64,000 bases of DNA from Rahnella woolbedingensis (GCF_003602095.1 NZ_RAHH01000011.1:62001-126000), one strand, 5' to 3'. Shown: positions 54,057 through 62,501, counted from the first letter of the stretch. Made by a program: numbers and translations. Notes: generated by a model from the sequence alone, not told the origin.

Positions 54057-54692
54057 TCAGCTGGCCCTGACTTCAGGATTATCTGACAGGGAAATAAAGG
54101 TGCTGCTTTTGGAGTCAAAGGCTTCAATTGAACCCGATTCAATATCATATACCCAGCCGTGCAGGGTCACTTCGCCTTTCGCTAAAGCCACCGCCACGCA
54201 AGGATGGGTGCGCAGATTGCTCAGCTGCGCGACCACGTTCTGATGCACCATACCGTTAACACGCGCTTCAGGCGATTCGTGTTCGAAGGATTCATTGATG
54301 GCTTTCGCCGCATCAGAATAACGCAGCCAGTGTGCGACCGCAGGCATGTGATCCAGACAGGTGCAGTTAGCGATTGCGCTCATTGCGCCGCAGTTGGAGT
54401 GTCCGCAGACCACGATATCTTTTACGCCCAGCGCCATCACCGCGTACTCGACCGTGGCAGAAACGCCGCCCGGTTCCGGCCCGAATGGCGGCACAATGTT
54501 ACCGGCATTACGGATAACAAACAGTTCGCCCGGCTCACGCTGCGTGACTAATTCCGGCACTAAACGGCTGTCAGAACAGGATATAAATAGGGTCTTAGGA
54601 TTTTGATTTAATGCGAGCTTTTTGAAGAGCTTAGAGCGTTGGGGAAACGCTTCTTTCTGGAATCTGAGAAAACCTTCAATTACGTCTTTCAT
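54057..54692 (-). CDS. cynT: Beta-class carbonic anhydrase CynT
   Basis: CynT interconverts CO2 and bicarbonate. The 211-residue product has the beta-class zinc ligands and dyad: CSDSR (Cys39, Asp41, Arg43) and GHSNCGAM (His98, Cys101). Long matches such as [20 protein letters not shown] and CGHSNCGAM identify it as CynT rather than Can. In E. coli cynT is followed by cynS and cynX for cyanate breakdown; neither is seen here, so this copy probably serves general bicarbonate supply. The gene is leftward, with its own terminator, and divergent from msrA. Confidence 0.92.
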   Translation of the reverse strand: MKDVIEGFLRFQKEAFPQRSKLFKKLALNQNPKTLFISCSDSRLVPELVTQREPGELFVIRNAGNIVPPFGPEPGGVSATVEYAVMALGVKDIVVCGHSNCGAMSAIANCTCLDHMPAVAHWLRYSDAAKAINESFEHESPEARVNGMVHQNVVAQLSNLRTHPCVAVALAKGEVTLHGWVYDIESGSIEAFDSKSSTFISLSDNPEVRAS

Positions 54693-54913
54693 AGGGGAAT
54701 TCCATGTATTTCAATGCCAGTGAGTCTGCCATGAAAAAAAAAGCAGATCAATCAGACGCAATATCAGTACTATTTACAGGGGAAATTATCGATCACAAAA
54801 TATTATAATTTTCGGGTCATAAGAATTTCACATTCTGTTTTTTTAATGGCATACCTTTATCTCAGCATTATCCGTCCCCATATTTCCTCTACCCCCTGAG
54901 TGAAGGAGTCTGT

Positions 54914-55453
54914 ATGACAATCGAATACGCTATTTTCGGTGGCGGCTGTTTCTGGTGTACAGAAGCGGTGTTCAAAGACGTCATCGGCGTGGAGTCGGTG
55001 GAAAGTGTTTACACCGGCGGGCGTCGACCGAATCCGAATTATGAACAGGTTTGCACCGGTACGACCGGCCATGCGGAAGCCATCCGTGTCGGTTTCGACC
55101 CGGAAAAACTGACCTACGGTGATTTGCTGGATATCCATTTTGTCACGCACGATCCGACCCAGCTTAACCGCCAGGGGAATGACGTCGGAACGCAATACCG
55201 TTCGGCGATTTTCCCGGCGAATGAACAGCAAAAGGCGGATGCAGAAGCGGCAATTCTGCGCGCGCAGCATGACCACAGTGACCCGATAGTCACCAGCATC
55301 GAACCGCTGGGCGAAGTGTATGTGGCTGAAGGTTATCACCAGAATTACTGGGATGGCGCAGGGCAGCAGAACCGTTACTGCATGGCGGTGATCCCGCCGA
55401 AATTACAAAAACTGCGCAAGAGTTTTGCGCAGCGAGCGAAATCCTTGCAATAA
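54914..55453 (+). CDS. msrA: Peptide-methionine (S)-S-oxide reductase MsrA
   Basis: MsrA reduces methionine-S-sulfoxide in proteins and peptides. The 179-residue product has GGGCFWC with the catalytic Cys12 (and Cys15), and EGYHQNYW near residue 138. The length is that of the short MsrA type without an N-terminal extension (E. coli MsrA is about 212). GTGAAGGAGTCTGT precedes the ATG. The gene is single with a strong terminator. A resolving Cys is found near the C-terminus ([10 protein letters not shown]). Confidence 0.93.
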   Translation: MTIEYAIFGGGCFWCTEAVFKDVIGVESVESVYTGGRRPNPNYEQVCTGTTGHAEAIRVGFDPEKLTYGDLLDIHFVTHDPTQLNRQGNDVGTQYRSAIFPANEQQKADAEAAILRAQHDHSDPIVTSIEPLGEVYVAEGYHQNYWDGAGQQNRYCMAVIPPKLQKLRKSFAQRAKSLQ

Positions 55454-55486
55454 TAATTCGCCTACACACGAATGAATAAATTATGA

Positions 55487-55520
55487 GCAGGGTAATGTCT
55501 TCGTTACCCTGCTTTATTTT
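55487..55520 (+). terminator. Rho-independent terminator after msrA
   Basis: GCAGGGTAA (55487-55495), loop TGTCTTCG, TTACCCTGC (55504-55512) and TTTATTTT make a strong intrinsic terminator. Confidence 0.92.
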
Positions 55521-55555
55521 ATTTCAGAAGAATTATTTTCTTAATCATTCATTAA

Positions 55556-55566
55556 CCCCCCCCCCC
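55556..55566 (+). repeat. 11-C homopolymer tract
   Basis: A run of 11 Cs lies 150 bp upstream of the lipoprotein gene in an AT-rich region. Such tracts are prone to slipped-strand changes. A shorter 8-C tract lies at 49445-49452. Between the tract and the gene, an 6-codon frame ATGCGACGTTTTAGAGGATAA preceded by AAAGGA (55675-55695) may be a leader ORF. Confidence 0.8.
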
Positions 55567-55716
55567 ATTATTGAAATAACTTACTGAATTAAAAGAGACT
55601 TTTAACTAGTTTAGTGTAACTTAAATAATCATTCAGAAACCGTACGTTTACATACTCTAATTAAAGGAATGATAATGCGACGTTTTAGAGGATAAACTTA
55701 CAGGAACGTATAAATA

Positions 55717-56082
55717 ATGAGTGGTTTAAAATTAGCAGCATTTTCTATTGCAACGTTAATCATATTAACAGGTTGTGTAAATAAAACCGATCCGGCAAAA
55801 AGTAACTCCCCGATTGCGCAAAGAGAGGGAGTGACATGCATTAATGAATTCAAAGCGTTGCAAAGTCTTTCTCCTGGAGATTTTGCAGTTTACCAGTCAC
55901 AGTTTACGCAACTGACTAATGCTTACGATGTATATAGAAAAAATAATGGAGCTATTAATAAAGATTCCGAGGAAATTCTTAATATCGAATTGCAGTCAAA
56001 ATTAAAGATGATCTGCGCCCGCGTGAAAGGTGCTGTATTTAAAAATATGGACGAACGCTCCCAGGAAATTAATAAAATATGA
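55717..56082 (+). CDS. Small lipoprotein of unknown function
   Basis: The 121-residue product has a lipoprotein signal peptide with the lipobox LTGC (Cys20), followed by a helical, charged mature part with two more Cys residues (VTCINEF and KMICARV) that could pair. I do not recognise the family. Its stop overlaps the start of the next gene (ATGA), so the two form a translationally coupled operon, and a strong terminator ends the unit at 56807. Position +2 after the lipidated Cys is Val, so outer-membrane sorting is expected from the enterobacterial rule (inference). The upstream region contains the 11-C tract. Confidence 0.75.
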   Translation: MSGLKLAAFSIATLIILTGCVNKTDPAKSNSPIAQREGVTCINEFKALQSLSPGDFAVYQSQFTQLTNAYDVYRKNNGAINKDSEEILNIELQSKLKMICARVKGAVFKNMDERSQEINKI

Positions 56083-56756
56083 TGAGCAAAATAACATCAG
56101 TTATTTTTATTTTTTTGCTGACCGCATTTCAGGGGGCTCGGGCCGATAATTTAGAGTTGCTGGATATGCTTCAGCAGGAACACTTGATCCCGTCGTCTCA
56201 AAAACCGGTGGTTCAGGAGGAAATTAAAACTTCTCCAGCATTGACTGCGCAACCACAAAACATTGAAGCGCCAAAAACTGTCACCAAGGCGTCTGCACCG
56301 GTTAAAAAGTTGCCGAAGAAAGCAAAAGCAAAACACAAAAAATCTGACCAGCGGATACATTCCACTCTCGATGTGCAGCCAAAATCCGTGCCTGCTACTT
56401 TGGGTGCCGATCTCATCGTCACCGGGAAGGAGCTGCCAAAATCGGATTTTGAAACTCCGCATGCCAGCAACAATCTGCCGGAGGCTGTGAAAACGGAGGC
56501 TATCCTGACTGAGCCTGCCGCAATACCAGTGACTGCGAAAGCAGATCCGAAGCCAGCTGCACCAGTCACCCAAAAAGTGCATCAGGTTAAAAAAAGTCAT
56601 CAGCAGTCAGATCGTAAAAAACAGACCGCTAAGAAAGAGCGACCTGTTGAGAAGACCACGGTGAAAGTTCAGGAAGTGAAATCTGCGGAGAAACCCGTGA
56701 TGACCACAACGCCTGAAGTGAAAAACGTTGAAGTGAAAAACGTTGCTCAGAACTGA
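56079..56756 (+). CDS. Exported Lys/Pro-rich low-complexity protein
   Basis: The 225-residue product starts with a signal peptide (to about residue 22, ending QGARA). After a short helical segment (LELLDMLQQEHLIP) it is mostly Lys, Pro, Ala, Thr and Val (such as KKLPKKAKAKHKKSDQR and KKSHQQSDRKKQTAKKERP), ending VEVKNVEVKNVAQN, with a VEVKN tandem repeat. The make-up is like periplasm-spanning linkers of TonB-type or cell-wall-binding proteins, but no TonB domain is present. It is coupled to the preceding lipoprotein. ATG 56082 is an alternative start. Function unknown; I infer a role in the envelope. Confidence 0.75.
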   Translation: MMSKITSVIFIFLLTAFQGARADNLELLDMLQQEHLIPSSQKPVVQEEIKTSPALTAQPQNIEAPKTVTKASAPVKKLPKKAKAKHKKSDQRIHSTLDVQPKSVPATLGADLIVTGKELPKSDFETPHASNNLPEAVKTEAILTEPAAIPVTAKADPKPAAPVTQKVHQVKKSHQQSDRKKQTAKKERPVEKTTVKVQEVKSAEKPVMTTTPEVKNVEVKNVAQN

Positions 56757-56776
56757 AGGCAGATATCTGTCAGCGT

Positions 56777-56807
56777 AAAAGCCAGAACTTCTGTTCTGGC
56801 TTTTTTT
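56777..56807 (+). terminator. Rho-independent terminator after the lipoprotein operon
   Basis: AAAAGCCAGAAC (56777-56788), loop TTCT, GTTCTGGCTTTT (56793-56804) and more Ts form a very strong terminator 21 bp after the stop codon. Confidence 0.94.
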
Positions 56808-56861
56808 GTTTGCGACGGCAACAGAATACGTATCTTTGTTGAAGGCGATTTACTCCGTCTA

Positions 56862-57044
56862 TTATTCTTCCGGTAACACTCCCCCTTTTGCCCAATGTGA
56901 TTTTGGTATTTCAGTGATCACCACATCCACACTTTCAGGCTTACATTTCAGGGTTTCTACCGCCAGGCGGGTCACTTCACGGGCAAAGTCGCGTTTCTGC
57001 TCAGCAGTACGGCCTGGCAGCATTTCCAAACGGATCATCGGCAT
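56862..57044 (-). CDS. 4-oxalocrotonate tautomerase family protein (60 aa)
   Basis: The 60-residue protein begins MPMIRLEMLPGRTAEQKRDF and so exposes the N-terminal Pro of this superfamily. The body matches the beta-alpha-beta unit (REVTRLAVETLKCKPESVDVVITEI). It differs clearly from the other family member at 2624-2827. The mode of action and substrate are not deducible. It stands alone between the terminator of the lipoprotein operon and a degenerate copy of the same hairpin. Confidence 0.85.
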   Translation of the reverse strand: MPMIRLEMLPGRTAEQKRDFAREVTRLAVETLKCKPESVDVVITEIPKSHWAKGGVLPEE

Positions 57045-57128
57045 AGTAAATCCTCAGTCATTAAACCCTCACGGCGGGGGCAAAACCATTCTACGTATGG
57101 ATGGTGAAGAATAAAGACGGAAAAAAAC

Positions 57129-57154
57129 AAAAGCCAGAACTGAGGTTCTGATTT
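57129..57154. repeat. Degenerate copy of the terminator hairpin
   Basis: AAAAGCCAGAAC, loop TGAG, GTTCTGATTT repeats the left arm of the hairpin at 56777-56807 exactly, with a decayed right arm. It may be a leftover of a local duplication. No gene lies in the surrounding gap (57045-57372). Confidence 0.5.
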
Positions 57155-57372
57155 ACGGGTGCCAAGATTTTTGGGTTTCTATCAGGCTGAAAATTATGAC
57201 GTTTCACGACTGTTTATAGAGAGGAATGTCTGTCAAAAAAATCTGAACAAGTTGCCAAATTCTTTCCGCTATCCGCTTTTGAAGTCCTGTCTTATTGTTA
57301 ATTCCAGCAGCACAACAACACAACGTTAAATAAAACTCACAACCCAACAATGCACTCTGAGAGGAAATGAAA

Positions 57373-58014
57373 ATGTCTAAATTCGATCTGCTGGATCCAC
57401 AGAACTCCACCCTGATTTTCATCGACCATCAGCCACAGATGTCATTCGGCGTTGCGAATATCGATCGCCAGCAGCTTAAAAATAATACTGTCGCCCTCGC
57501 TAAAGCAGGCAAAGTTTTTAACGTGCCGGTGATTTACACCTCGGTCGAAACGGAAAGCTTCAGCGGCTATATCTGGCCGGAATTACTGGCAGTGCATCCG
57601 GATGTGAAGCCGATTGAACGTACTTCCATGAACTCCTGGGAAGACGCCGCATTCGTGAAAGCGGTGGAAGCGACCGGGCGTAAAAAACTGATTATCTCCG
57701 CGCTCTGGACCGAAGTATGTCTGACTTTCCCGGCCCTGATGGCAATGAAAGAAGGGTATGAAGTGTATGTGGTGACGGATACCTCCGGCGGCACCAGCGT
57801 GGATGCTCACGAACGTTCCATCGACCGTATGGTGCAGGCCGGTGCGGTACCGGTAACCTGGCAGCAAGTTCTGCTGGAATACCAGCGCGACTGGTCACGC
57901 AAAGAGACATACGACGATGTGATGGATCTGGTGCGTGAACACAGCGGTGCATACGGTATGGGTGTCGATTATGCCTACACCATGGTGCACAAAGCGCCGC
58001 AGCGTCAGGGTTAA
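57373..58014 (+). CDS. Isochorismatase-superfamily hydrolase, YcaC-like
   Basis: The 213-residue product has the isochorismatase-like hydrolase pattern: FIDHQPQMSFGV with Asp18, and the catalytic Cys116 in ALWTEVCLTFPA; length and the WDS/NSW segment resemble E. coli YcaC (208 residues), a hydrolase of unknown substrate. GAGAGGA upstream fits the ATG at 57373 better than the ATG six bases earlier. The gene is convergent with a LysR gene and shares a bidirectional terminator. It is not a true isochorismatase, since no siderophore genes are present. Confidence 0.87.
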   Translation: MSKFDLLDPQNSTLIFIDHQPQMSFGVANIDRQQLKNNTVALAKAGKVFNVPVIYTSVETESFSGYIWPELLAVHPDVKPIERTSMNSWEDAAFVKAVEATGRKKLIISALWTEVCLTFPALMAMKEGYEVYVVTDTSGGTSVDAHERSIDRMVQAGAVPVTWQQVLLEYQRDWSRKETYDDVMDLVREHSGAYGMGVDYAYTMVHKAPQRQG

Positions 58015-58023
58015 TTTCTGAAT

Positions 58024-58050
58024 ATATAGCCCGGTTATTCCGGGCTATAT
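58024..58050. terminator. Bidirectional terminator between hydrolase and LysR genes
   Basis: ATATAGCCCGG (58024-58034), loop TTATT, CCGGGCTATAT (58040-58050) is a perfect 11-bp stem. It contains the stop codon and last codons of the LysR gene and lies 10 bp after the hydrolase stop. Confidence 0.8.
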
Positions 58051-58943
58051 ACGGTGCTCAGTCCGTCGAAATCCTGCAAATTCTCCCGCCACCACATCGC
58101 TGCATTGCCGGTAGCATTTTCGTTCCAGGCCATAAACGCCTGATCACGGCGGGTTTCGGTATCGAGACGGCGTTCCACCAGCATTCCGCTTTCAAGGTGC
58201 GGCGCAGCCAGATAACGGGGCAGATAGCCGCAACCCAGCCCGGCAATTTGCGCATGAACTTTGGCATTAAAATCATGAACACTGAGCATTTTCTGCTCAT
58301 CGAGTACGCGTAAATCAGCGCCTGTACTGTGGCGGGACGAGTCGTGAACGACGACCGCGCGATACTGGCGGATTTGTTCGCGCACCAGCGGTTCCGGCAT
58401 CGAGGCGAGCGGGTGGTGTGGTGCAACGGCAAACACATATTCCAGCCAGCCGATAGGGCGATATTCAATGCCGCTGCGCGTGAGCGGTTCCTGCACGGCA
58501 CCAAATACAATGTCAGCTTCACCATAACTGAGCGCCTCCCAGCAACCGGCGAGCACATCGTGGCGGAATAATAACTGGGTATGCTGATGCTCTGCGTAAA
58601 AGCGGTCGACAAGCGGCGCAAGCAGCGCGAACGGCACGGAAGCATCCACGCTGAGGGTCAGCTTGCTTTCCCAGCCACTTTCGACGTACTGAGCCTGTTG
58701 TTCCAGCTCGCTGACGGCACGCAGCAGCACGCGGCCTTTATCCAGCATCAGACGACCGGTGGGGGTGAATGTCGCGCGATGGCCGGAGCGGTCCAGCAGT
58801 TTGATATTCAGATCACTTTCCATTTTCTGCACGGTATAACTCAGTGCTGAAGCGGTTTTAAACAGTCTGGCGGCCGCTGCGGCAAAGGTGCCGTGTCTGT
58901 CCAGTGCATCCAGGATCAGCAGTGCTTCAAGGCTTAATCGCAT
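58035..58943 (-). CDS. LysR-family transcriptional regulator
   Basis: The 302-residue product has an N-terminal helix-turn-helix (LLILDALDRHGTFAAAAARLFKTASALSYTVQKM as a positional region, residues about 5-40) and the LysR effector domain. The ATG at 58943 gives MRLSLEALLILDALD; a GTG at 58955 adds four residues. The gene is divergent from the monooxygenase at 59083 (139-bp gap), so that gene is the first candidate target; the YcaC-like hydrolase gene is the second. The ligand is unknown. The 3' end is embedded in a shared terminator. Confidence 0.88.
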   Translation of the reverse strand: MRLSLEALLILDALDRHGTFAAAAARLFKTASALSYTVQKMESDLNIKLLDRSGHRATFTPTGRLMLDKGRVLLRAVSELEQQAQYVESGWESKLTLSVDASVPFALLAPLVDRFYAEHQHTQLLFRHDVLAGCWEALSYGEADIVFGAVQEPLTRSGIEYRPIGWLEYVFAVAPHHPLASMPEPLVREQIRQYRAVVVHDSSRHSTGADLRVLDEQKMLSVHDFNAKVHAQIAGLGCGYLPRYLAAPHLESGMLVERRLDTETRRDQAFMAWNENATGNAAMWWRENLQDFDGLSTVYSPE

Positions 58944-59082
58944 TATTTTCCCCACCCCAAAAATTGTTTAACAACAACCCAAAATATTTCCGTTATCAAT
59001 CGCCGTGCCGATTTCGTATCGTTTATGAATATAACGCAACATTCAGTTAACCAGAACAAGGGTTAATCAGAAGGAACATCCT

Positions 59083-59391
59083 GTGACTTATCCTCATCAA
59101 TCTGACCACATTACCCTGGTGATCACCCACGGCGTACAGCGGGATAAGCTGGGGGAATACGAATTCTGGCTGGAAAATCTGATAGCTGACGCCGCAAGGT
59201 TTGCCGGTTATCAGAGTATTAACGTACTGCGACCGGTTCACGGTGAAACCATCTACACGCTGCTGGTGCGCTTCAATAACATTGATCATTTGTATCAGTG
59301 GATACAATCAGATCAGCGCGAAATCCGTGAGGCAACGCTCGCCAACTTGCTGAACGGACAGGAATATATTGAGATGCGTATGCAGGCATAA
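59083..59391 (+). CDS. Antibiotic-biosynthesis-monooxygenase (ABM) fold protein
   Basis: This 102-residue protein fits the ABM/dimeric alpha-beta barrel fold, with ITLVITHGVQRDKLGEYEFW and YTLLVRFNNIDHLYQWIQS. Such proteins include quinol or polyketide monooxygenases and heme-degrading enzymes; no heme or catalytic residue can be identified here. Translation starts at GTG 59083 with AGAAGGAACATCCT upstream. It is divergent from the LysR gene, its likely regulator, and is followed by cho after 130 bp, which has its own promoter. Confidence 0.8.
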   Translation: MTYPHQSDHITLVITHGVQRDKLGEYEFWLENLIADAARFAGYQSINVLRPVHGETIYTLLVRFNNIDHLYQWIQSDQREIREATLANLLNGQEYIEMRMQA

Positions 59392-59433
59392 TTTTTGCTG
59401 CCCAAAATTTACACAAGGTTTGTTCTGCAAAGG

Positions 59434-59462
59434 TTGAAGACTGTATAAAACGCCAGTATGAT
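59434..59462 (+). promoter_or_regulatory. SOS promoter of cho with LexA box in the spacer
   Basis: A -35 TTGAAG (59434-59439) and -10 TATGAT (59457-59462) are separated by exactly 17 bp, and within that spacer sits CTGTATAAAACGCCAG (59441-59456), a LexA box with CTG-N10-CAG. A bound LexA would block the promoter. Cho is SOS-regulated in E. coli. Confidence 0.88.
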
Positions 59463-59523
59463 TCGCCTGTTTTTTATACGGCATTTTTATTGAAAAATTA
59501 GCAAAGAAAACAGGTCAGCTATT

Positions 59524-60375
59524 TTGTGGAATCCCGAAAAAGAGCTTTTTACCGAGCTCTATCAGTACCCTGAGCATCTACGTCATACCTTAGAAAACTT
59601 ACCTAACTGCAGCGGCGTCTACATTTTTTATGGCGACAATAACGCCTTTCCGCTGTATATCGGCAAAAGTGTGAATATCCGCAGCCGCGTGATGTCGCAT
59701 TTTCGCAATCCTGCCGAAGCCAAACTTCTGCACATGACCCGCGATATCGAATATATCGAAACCATCGGTGAAGTCGGGGCGTTATTGCTGGAATCAGATC
59801 TGATTAAAACCCGTCGTCCGCTGTTCAATAAGCGGCTGCGTGTGGCGCGAAAACTCTGTTCAATCAGGCTGTTGGAATTTAGCGCGCAAATCGTTTTTAG
59901 TGATGACGTAGATTTTTCCCACAGCGAAGATATGTTTGGCCTGTTTAAAACCAAAATGTCCGCAATCGAGAAAATCCGCGATATCGCCGATCAGGAGCAG
60001 CTGTGTTACGGCGCGCTGGGGCTGGAAAAACTGGCGAAAAACCGCGCGTGTTTTCGCTTCTCGCTGGGGAAATGCGCCGGTGTCTGTTGCGGCAAAGAAT
60101 CGCCGGAGGCTCATCAGGCGCGTCTGCGGGATGCGCTCAGTGCGCTGAAAATCCGCAGCTGGCCGTATCCGGGGCGGATCGCTATCGTCGAAGAAGCCAG
60201 TGGTCAGACGGATTACCACGTCATCAATCACTGGTTCTATCTGGGCACGGTGAAAACGCTGGAAGCGGCCCGCGAATTTGATCTCGCCGTCCCGCATTTT
60301 GACCGCGACAGTTATAAAATTCTCTGCAAACCGATGTTCGCGGCGGACACCCCTAAAGTGATTTTGCTAGATTAA
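59524..60375 (+). CDS. cho: Excinuclease Cho (UvrC homologue)
   Basis: Cho makes the 3' incision during nucleotide excision repair, in place of UvrC at bulky lesions. The 283-residue product (E. coli 295) has the GIY-YIG nuclease domain (GVYIFYGDNNAFPLYIGKS, about residues 31-50, with RSRVMSHF after it) and the second half with CAGVCCGKESPEAH. Translation appears to begin at TTG 59524, with ACAGG upstream; no ATG suits. The gene has a promoter with a LexA box in its spacer, so it should be induced by DNA damage. It is a single gene. Confidence 0.9.
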   Translation: MWNPEKELFTELYQYPEHLRHTLENLPNCSGVYIFYGDNNAFPLYIGKSVNIRSRVMSHFRNPAEAKLLHMTRDIEYIETIGEVGALLLESDLIKTRRPLFNKRLRVARKLCSIRLLEFSAQIVFSDDVDFSHSEDMFGLFKTKMSAIEKIRDIADQEQLCYGALGLEKLAKNRACFRFSLGKCAGVCCGKESPEAHQARLRDALSALKIRSWPYPGRIAIVEEASGQTDYHVINHWFYLGTVKTLEAAREFDLAVPHFDRDSYKILCKPMFAADTPKVILLD

Positions 60376-60387
60376 CCTAGCAATCAT

Positions 60388-60415
60388 GAAAACGAGTGAG
60401 CCGTTAGCTCACTCG
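60388..60415 (-). terminator. Terminator downstream of the 43-aa ORF
   Basis: CGAGTGAGC (60393-60401) and GCTCACTCG (60407-60415) form a 9-bp stem with TTTT on the minus strand, 27 bp beyond the stop codon of the small ORF at 60442-60573. Confidence 0.75.
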
Positions 60416-60441
60416 GGGTAAGACGCGAGAAGGCGCCTCTT

Positions 60442-60573
60442 TTACTTGCCTTTCTTGTGATCATGCTCTTTCAAACCCGGATGTTTAGGTTTGTTTTCTG
60501 GCGTGACTCTTTGTCTTTTGTCTTCTTTTCCTGTTGATTCAGCAATTGGTTTTGGTCCGGTTTTGATACTCAT
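60442..60573 (-). CDS. Small basic protein (43 aa), unknown
   Basis: An ATG with CTTAGGAGATTGAT upstream opens a 43-codon frame: MSIKTGPKPIAESTGKEDKR, then QRVTPENKPKHPGLKEHDHKKGK (about 35 percent Lys, His and Arg). It is hydrophilic with no membrane segment. A terminator follows. The strong ribosome site and terminator make it a credible gene although it is short. The next gene upstream on the same strand (60632-60877) may be in the same transcript. Function unknown. Confidence 0.65.
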   Translation of the reverse strand: MSIKTGPKPIAESTGKEDKRQRVTPENKPKHPGLKEHDHKKGK

Positions 60574-60631
60574 ATCAATCTCCTAAGTGTATTTTTAATC
60601 AGCAAGGAATATCTGCTGAGCGAGTTGATTA

Positions 60632-60877
60632 TTATTTCTTGTGTACCATGGGTGCCAAATCGCTGAACCAGTTTGGGTGGTTTTCCAATGCAGTATCAAG
60701 TTCTGACCATTCAAGGATTTTTTCTGAATAACCTTTTTTAACTTTAGTCTCAATGGTTTTAGTCAACTTATTAAAATTGTCTTCACTCGTTGAATATTCC
60801 TTTTTCTTAAGCCAGTGTTCTAATTCATATGACTCTTTTTTTCCGGTGTTCACTAATTTCCAATCTGAATTAGGCAT
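60632..60877 (-). CDS. Small hypothetical protein (81 aa)
   Basis: This protein begins MPNSDWKLVNTGKKESYELE and is acidic to neutral and helical, with WLKKKEYSTSEDNFNKLTKT and a C-terminal NHPNWFSDLAPMVHKK. The ATG at 60877 has AAAGGA upstream; a longer reading from 60913 adds 12 residues without a ribosome site. I do not recognise the family; a weak likeness to small DUF3606-type stress proteins was noted but not relied on. It is AT-rich compared with gor and rlmJ. It may share a transcript with the 43-aa ORF. Confidence 0.65.
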   Translation of the reverse strand: MPNSDWKLVNTGKKESYELEHWLKKKEYSTSEDNFNKLTKTIETKVKKGYSEKILEWSELDTALENHPNWFSDLAPMVHKK

Positions 60878-61094
60878 TTCATTAATTCCTTTAATGTCAG
60901 CACAGAATTGCACTGTCCTTTACTAAGATAGGGATTTGAAATGCTCTTTTAATTAGCTAGTTAACTAATTCGGCTGCGTTTTTTTTAGAGCTATAGATAA
61001 CGCTATGAAATAAAATGATTTTAAATTTAAATTATTTTCGATAATTTTTTAATAACCAAAATAAGATTACATTAATCTAAGAAAAATATAGAAA

Positions 61095-61126
61095 AAAGGC
61101 CTGAGATCCAACGATCTCAGGCCTTT
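61095..61126. terminator. Bidirectional terminator downstream of gor
   Basis: AAAGGCCTGAGATC (61095-61108), loop CAAC, GATCTCAGGCCTTT (61113-61126) is a perfect 14-bp stem with T-runs on both strands. It ends gor. Confidence 0.95.
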
Positions 61127-61148
61127 ATATTTTTTACTGAAGGGCGAA

Positions 61149-62501
61149 TTAACGCATGGTCACAAATTCTTCCGCGCCGGTCGGGTGGATGGCGACGGTG
61201 TTGTCGAAGTCTTTTTTGGTTGCGCCCATTTTCAGTGCGACCGCGAAGCCCTGCAACATTTCATCCATGCCGTATCCGATGCCGTGGATGCCGACGATTT
61301 TCTCTTCATCACCGACGCACACCAGTTTCATGCGACACGGCTGGCGGTGCTGCGTGACAGCGGTGTACATCGCGGTGAACGAGGATTTATACACTTTCAC
61401 GTTGTCTTTGCCGAACTGCTCAATCGCCTGCGGTTCGGTCAGGCCGACCGTGCCGATTGGCGGGTGGCTGAACACGACGGTGGCAATGTTGCTGTAATCC
61501 AGATGCTCGTCAGGTTTGTTGTTAAACAGACGCTCAGACAGACGACGGCCCGCAGCGACGGCAACGGGTGTCAGTTCAACTGCGCCGGTGTTATCGCCCA
61601 CCGCGTAAATGCCTTTTACGCTGGTGTTCTGGAACTTATCGACGACGATATAACCTTTATCGTTGGTTTTCACGCCAGTCGCTTTCAGGTTGAAGTTGTC
61701 AGTTTCCGGTTCGCGGCCAATCGCCCAGACCAGGCTGTCGACTTCAAACTCTTTCCCGTTTTCCAGTTTCAGCGTCAGGCTGCCGTCGGCATTTTTCACC
61801 ACTTCTTTCGGAATGGATTCTTTATGCAGCACCGGGCCTTCAGCTTCCATCACTTCAACCAGCGTCTCGACCATCAGCGGATCGAAGGTACGCAGCGGCG
61901 CGTGTTTACGCACGAACAGGTGCGTTTCAGCACCCAGCGCGTTCATCACGCCGGCGATTTCTACCGCGATGTAACCTGCGCCGATAACCGCAACGCGTTT
62001 AGGCATTTCGGTCAGATCAAAGAAACCGTCGGAATCGATACCGTATTCTGCACCCGGAATATTCGGGTGACTCGGACGGCCACCGGTGGCGATCAGGATG
62101 TGATCGGCAGTGATCTTCTCGCCGTTCACTTCAACGGTATGTTCGTCAACGAAGCGCGCGAAGCCTTTGATCACGTCCACTTTATTTTTGCCCAGCACGT
62201 TGTCGTACGAGGTGTGGATGCGGTCGATGTAAGCGGTGCGGTTGGCGACCAGCGTTTTCCAGTTAAAGCTGTTCACGGTGGTATCAAAACCGTAATCCGG
62301 GCCGTAATTGCGGATGGCTTCAGCGATTTGCGCGGCGTGCCACATCACTTTTTTCGGGACACAACCCACGTTGACGCACGTGCCGCCAAGCTCTTTAGCT
62401 TCGATCAGCGCACATTTTTTCCCATACATGGCTGCACGGTTGATTGATGCGATACCGCCGCTGCCGCCGCCAATTGCCAGATAGTCATAATGTTTGGTCA
62501 T
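61149..62501 (-). CDS. gor: Glutathione reductase
   Basis: Gor reduces glutathione disulfide with NADPH and FAD in the cytoplasm. The 450-residue product, the length of E. coli Gor, has the FAD motif [12 protein letters not shown] (residues 9-20), the redox-active pair in GGTCVNVGC (Cys42, Cys47), the NADPH motif [10 protein letters not shown] and the C-terminal catalytic IHPTGAEE, where His is the proton acceptor. The ATG at 62501 gives [13 protein letters not shown] as in E. coli; another ATG 12 bp earlier is possible. The gene is next to rlmJ as in E. coli, with a strong terminator downstream. Confidence 0.95.
   Translation of the reverse strand: MTKHYDYLAIGGGSGGIASINRAAMYGKKCALIEAKELGGTCVNVGCVPKKVMWHAAQIAEAIRNYGPDYGFDTTVNSFNWKTLVANRTAYIDRIHTSYDNVLGKNKVDVIKGFARFVDEHTVEVNGEKITADHILIATGGRPSHPNIPGAEYGIDSDGFFDLTEMPKRVAVIGAGYIAVEIAGVMNALGAETHLFVRKHAPLRTFDPLMVETLVEVMEAEGPVLHKESIPKEVVKNADGSLTLKLENGKEFEVDSLVWAIGREPETDNFNLKATGVKTNDKGYIVVDKFQNTSVKGIYAVGDNTGAVELTPVAVAAGRRLSERLFNNKPDEHLDYSNIATVVFSHPPIGTVGLTEPQAIEQFGKDNVKVYKSSFTAMYTAVTQHRQPCRMKLVCVGDEEKIVGIHGIGYGMDEMLQGFAVALKMGATKKDFDNTVAIHPTGAEEFVTMR

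Noticed and set aside
61185-62447. 420-codon frame antisense to gor
   Set aside because: gor is a full, motif-rich match on the minus strand; the antisense frame has no recognisable domain and no ribosome site, and follows from high-GC codon use.
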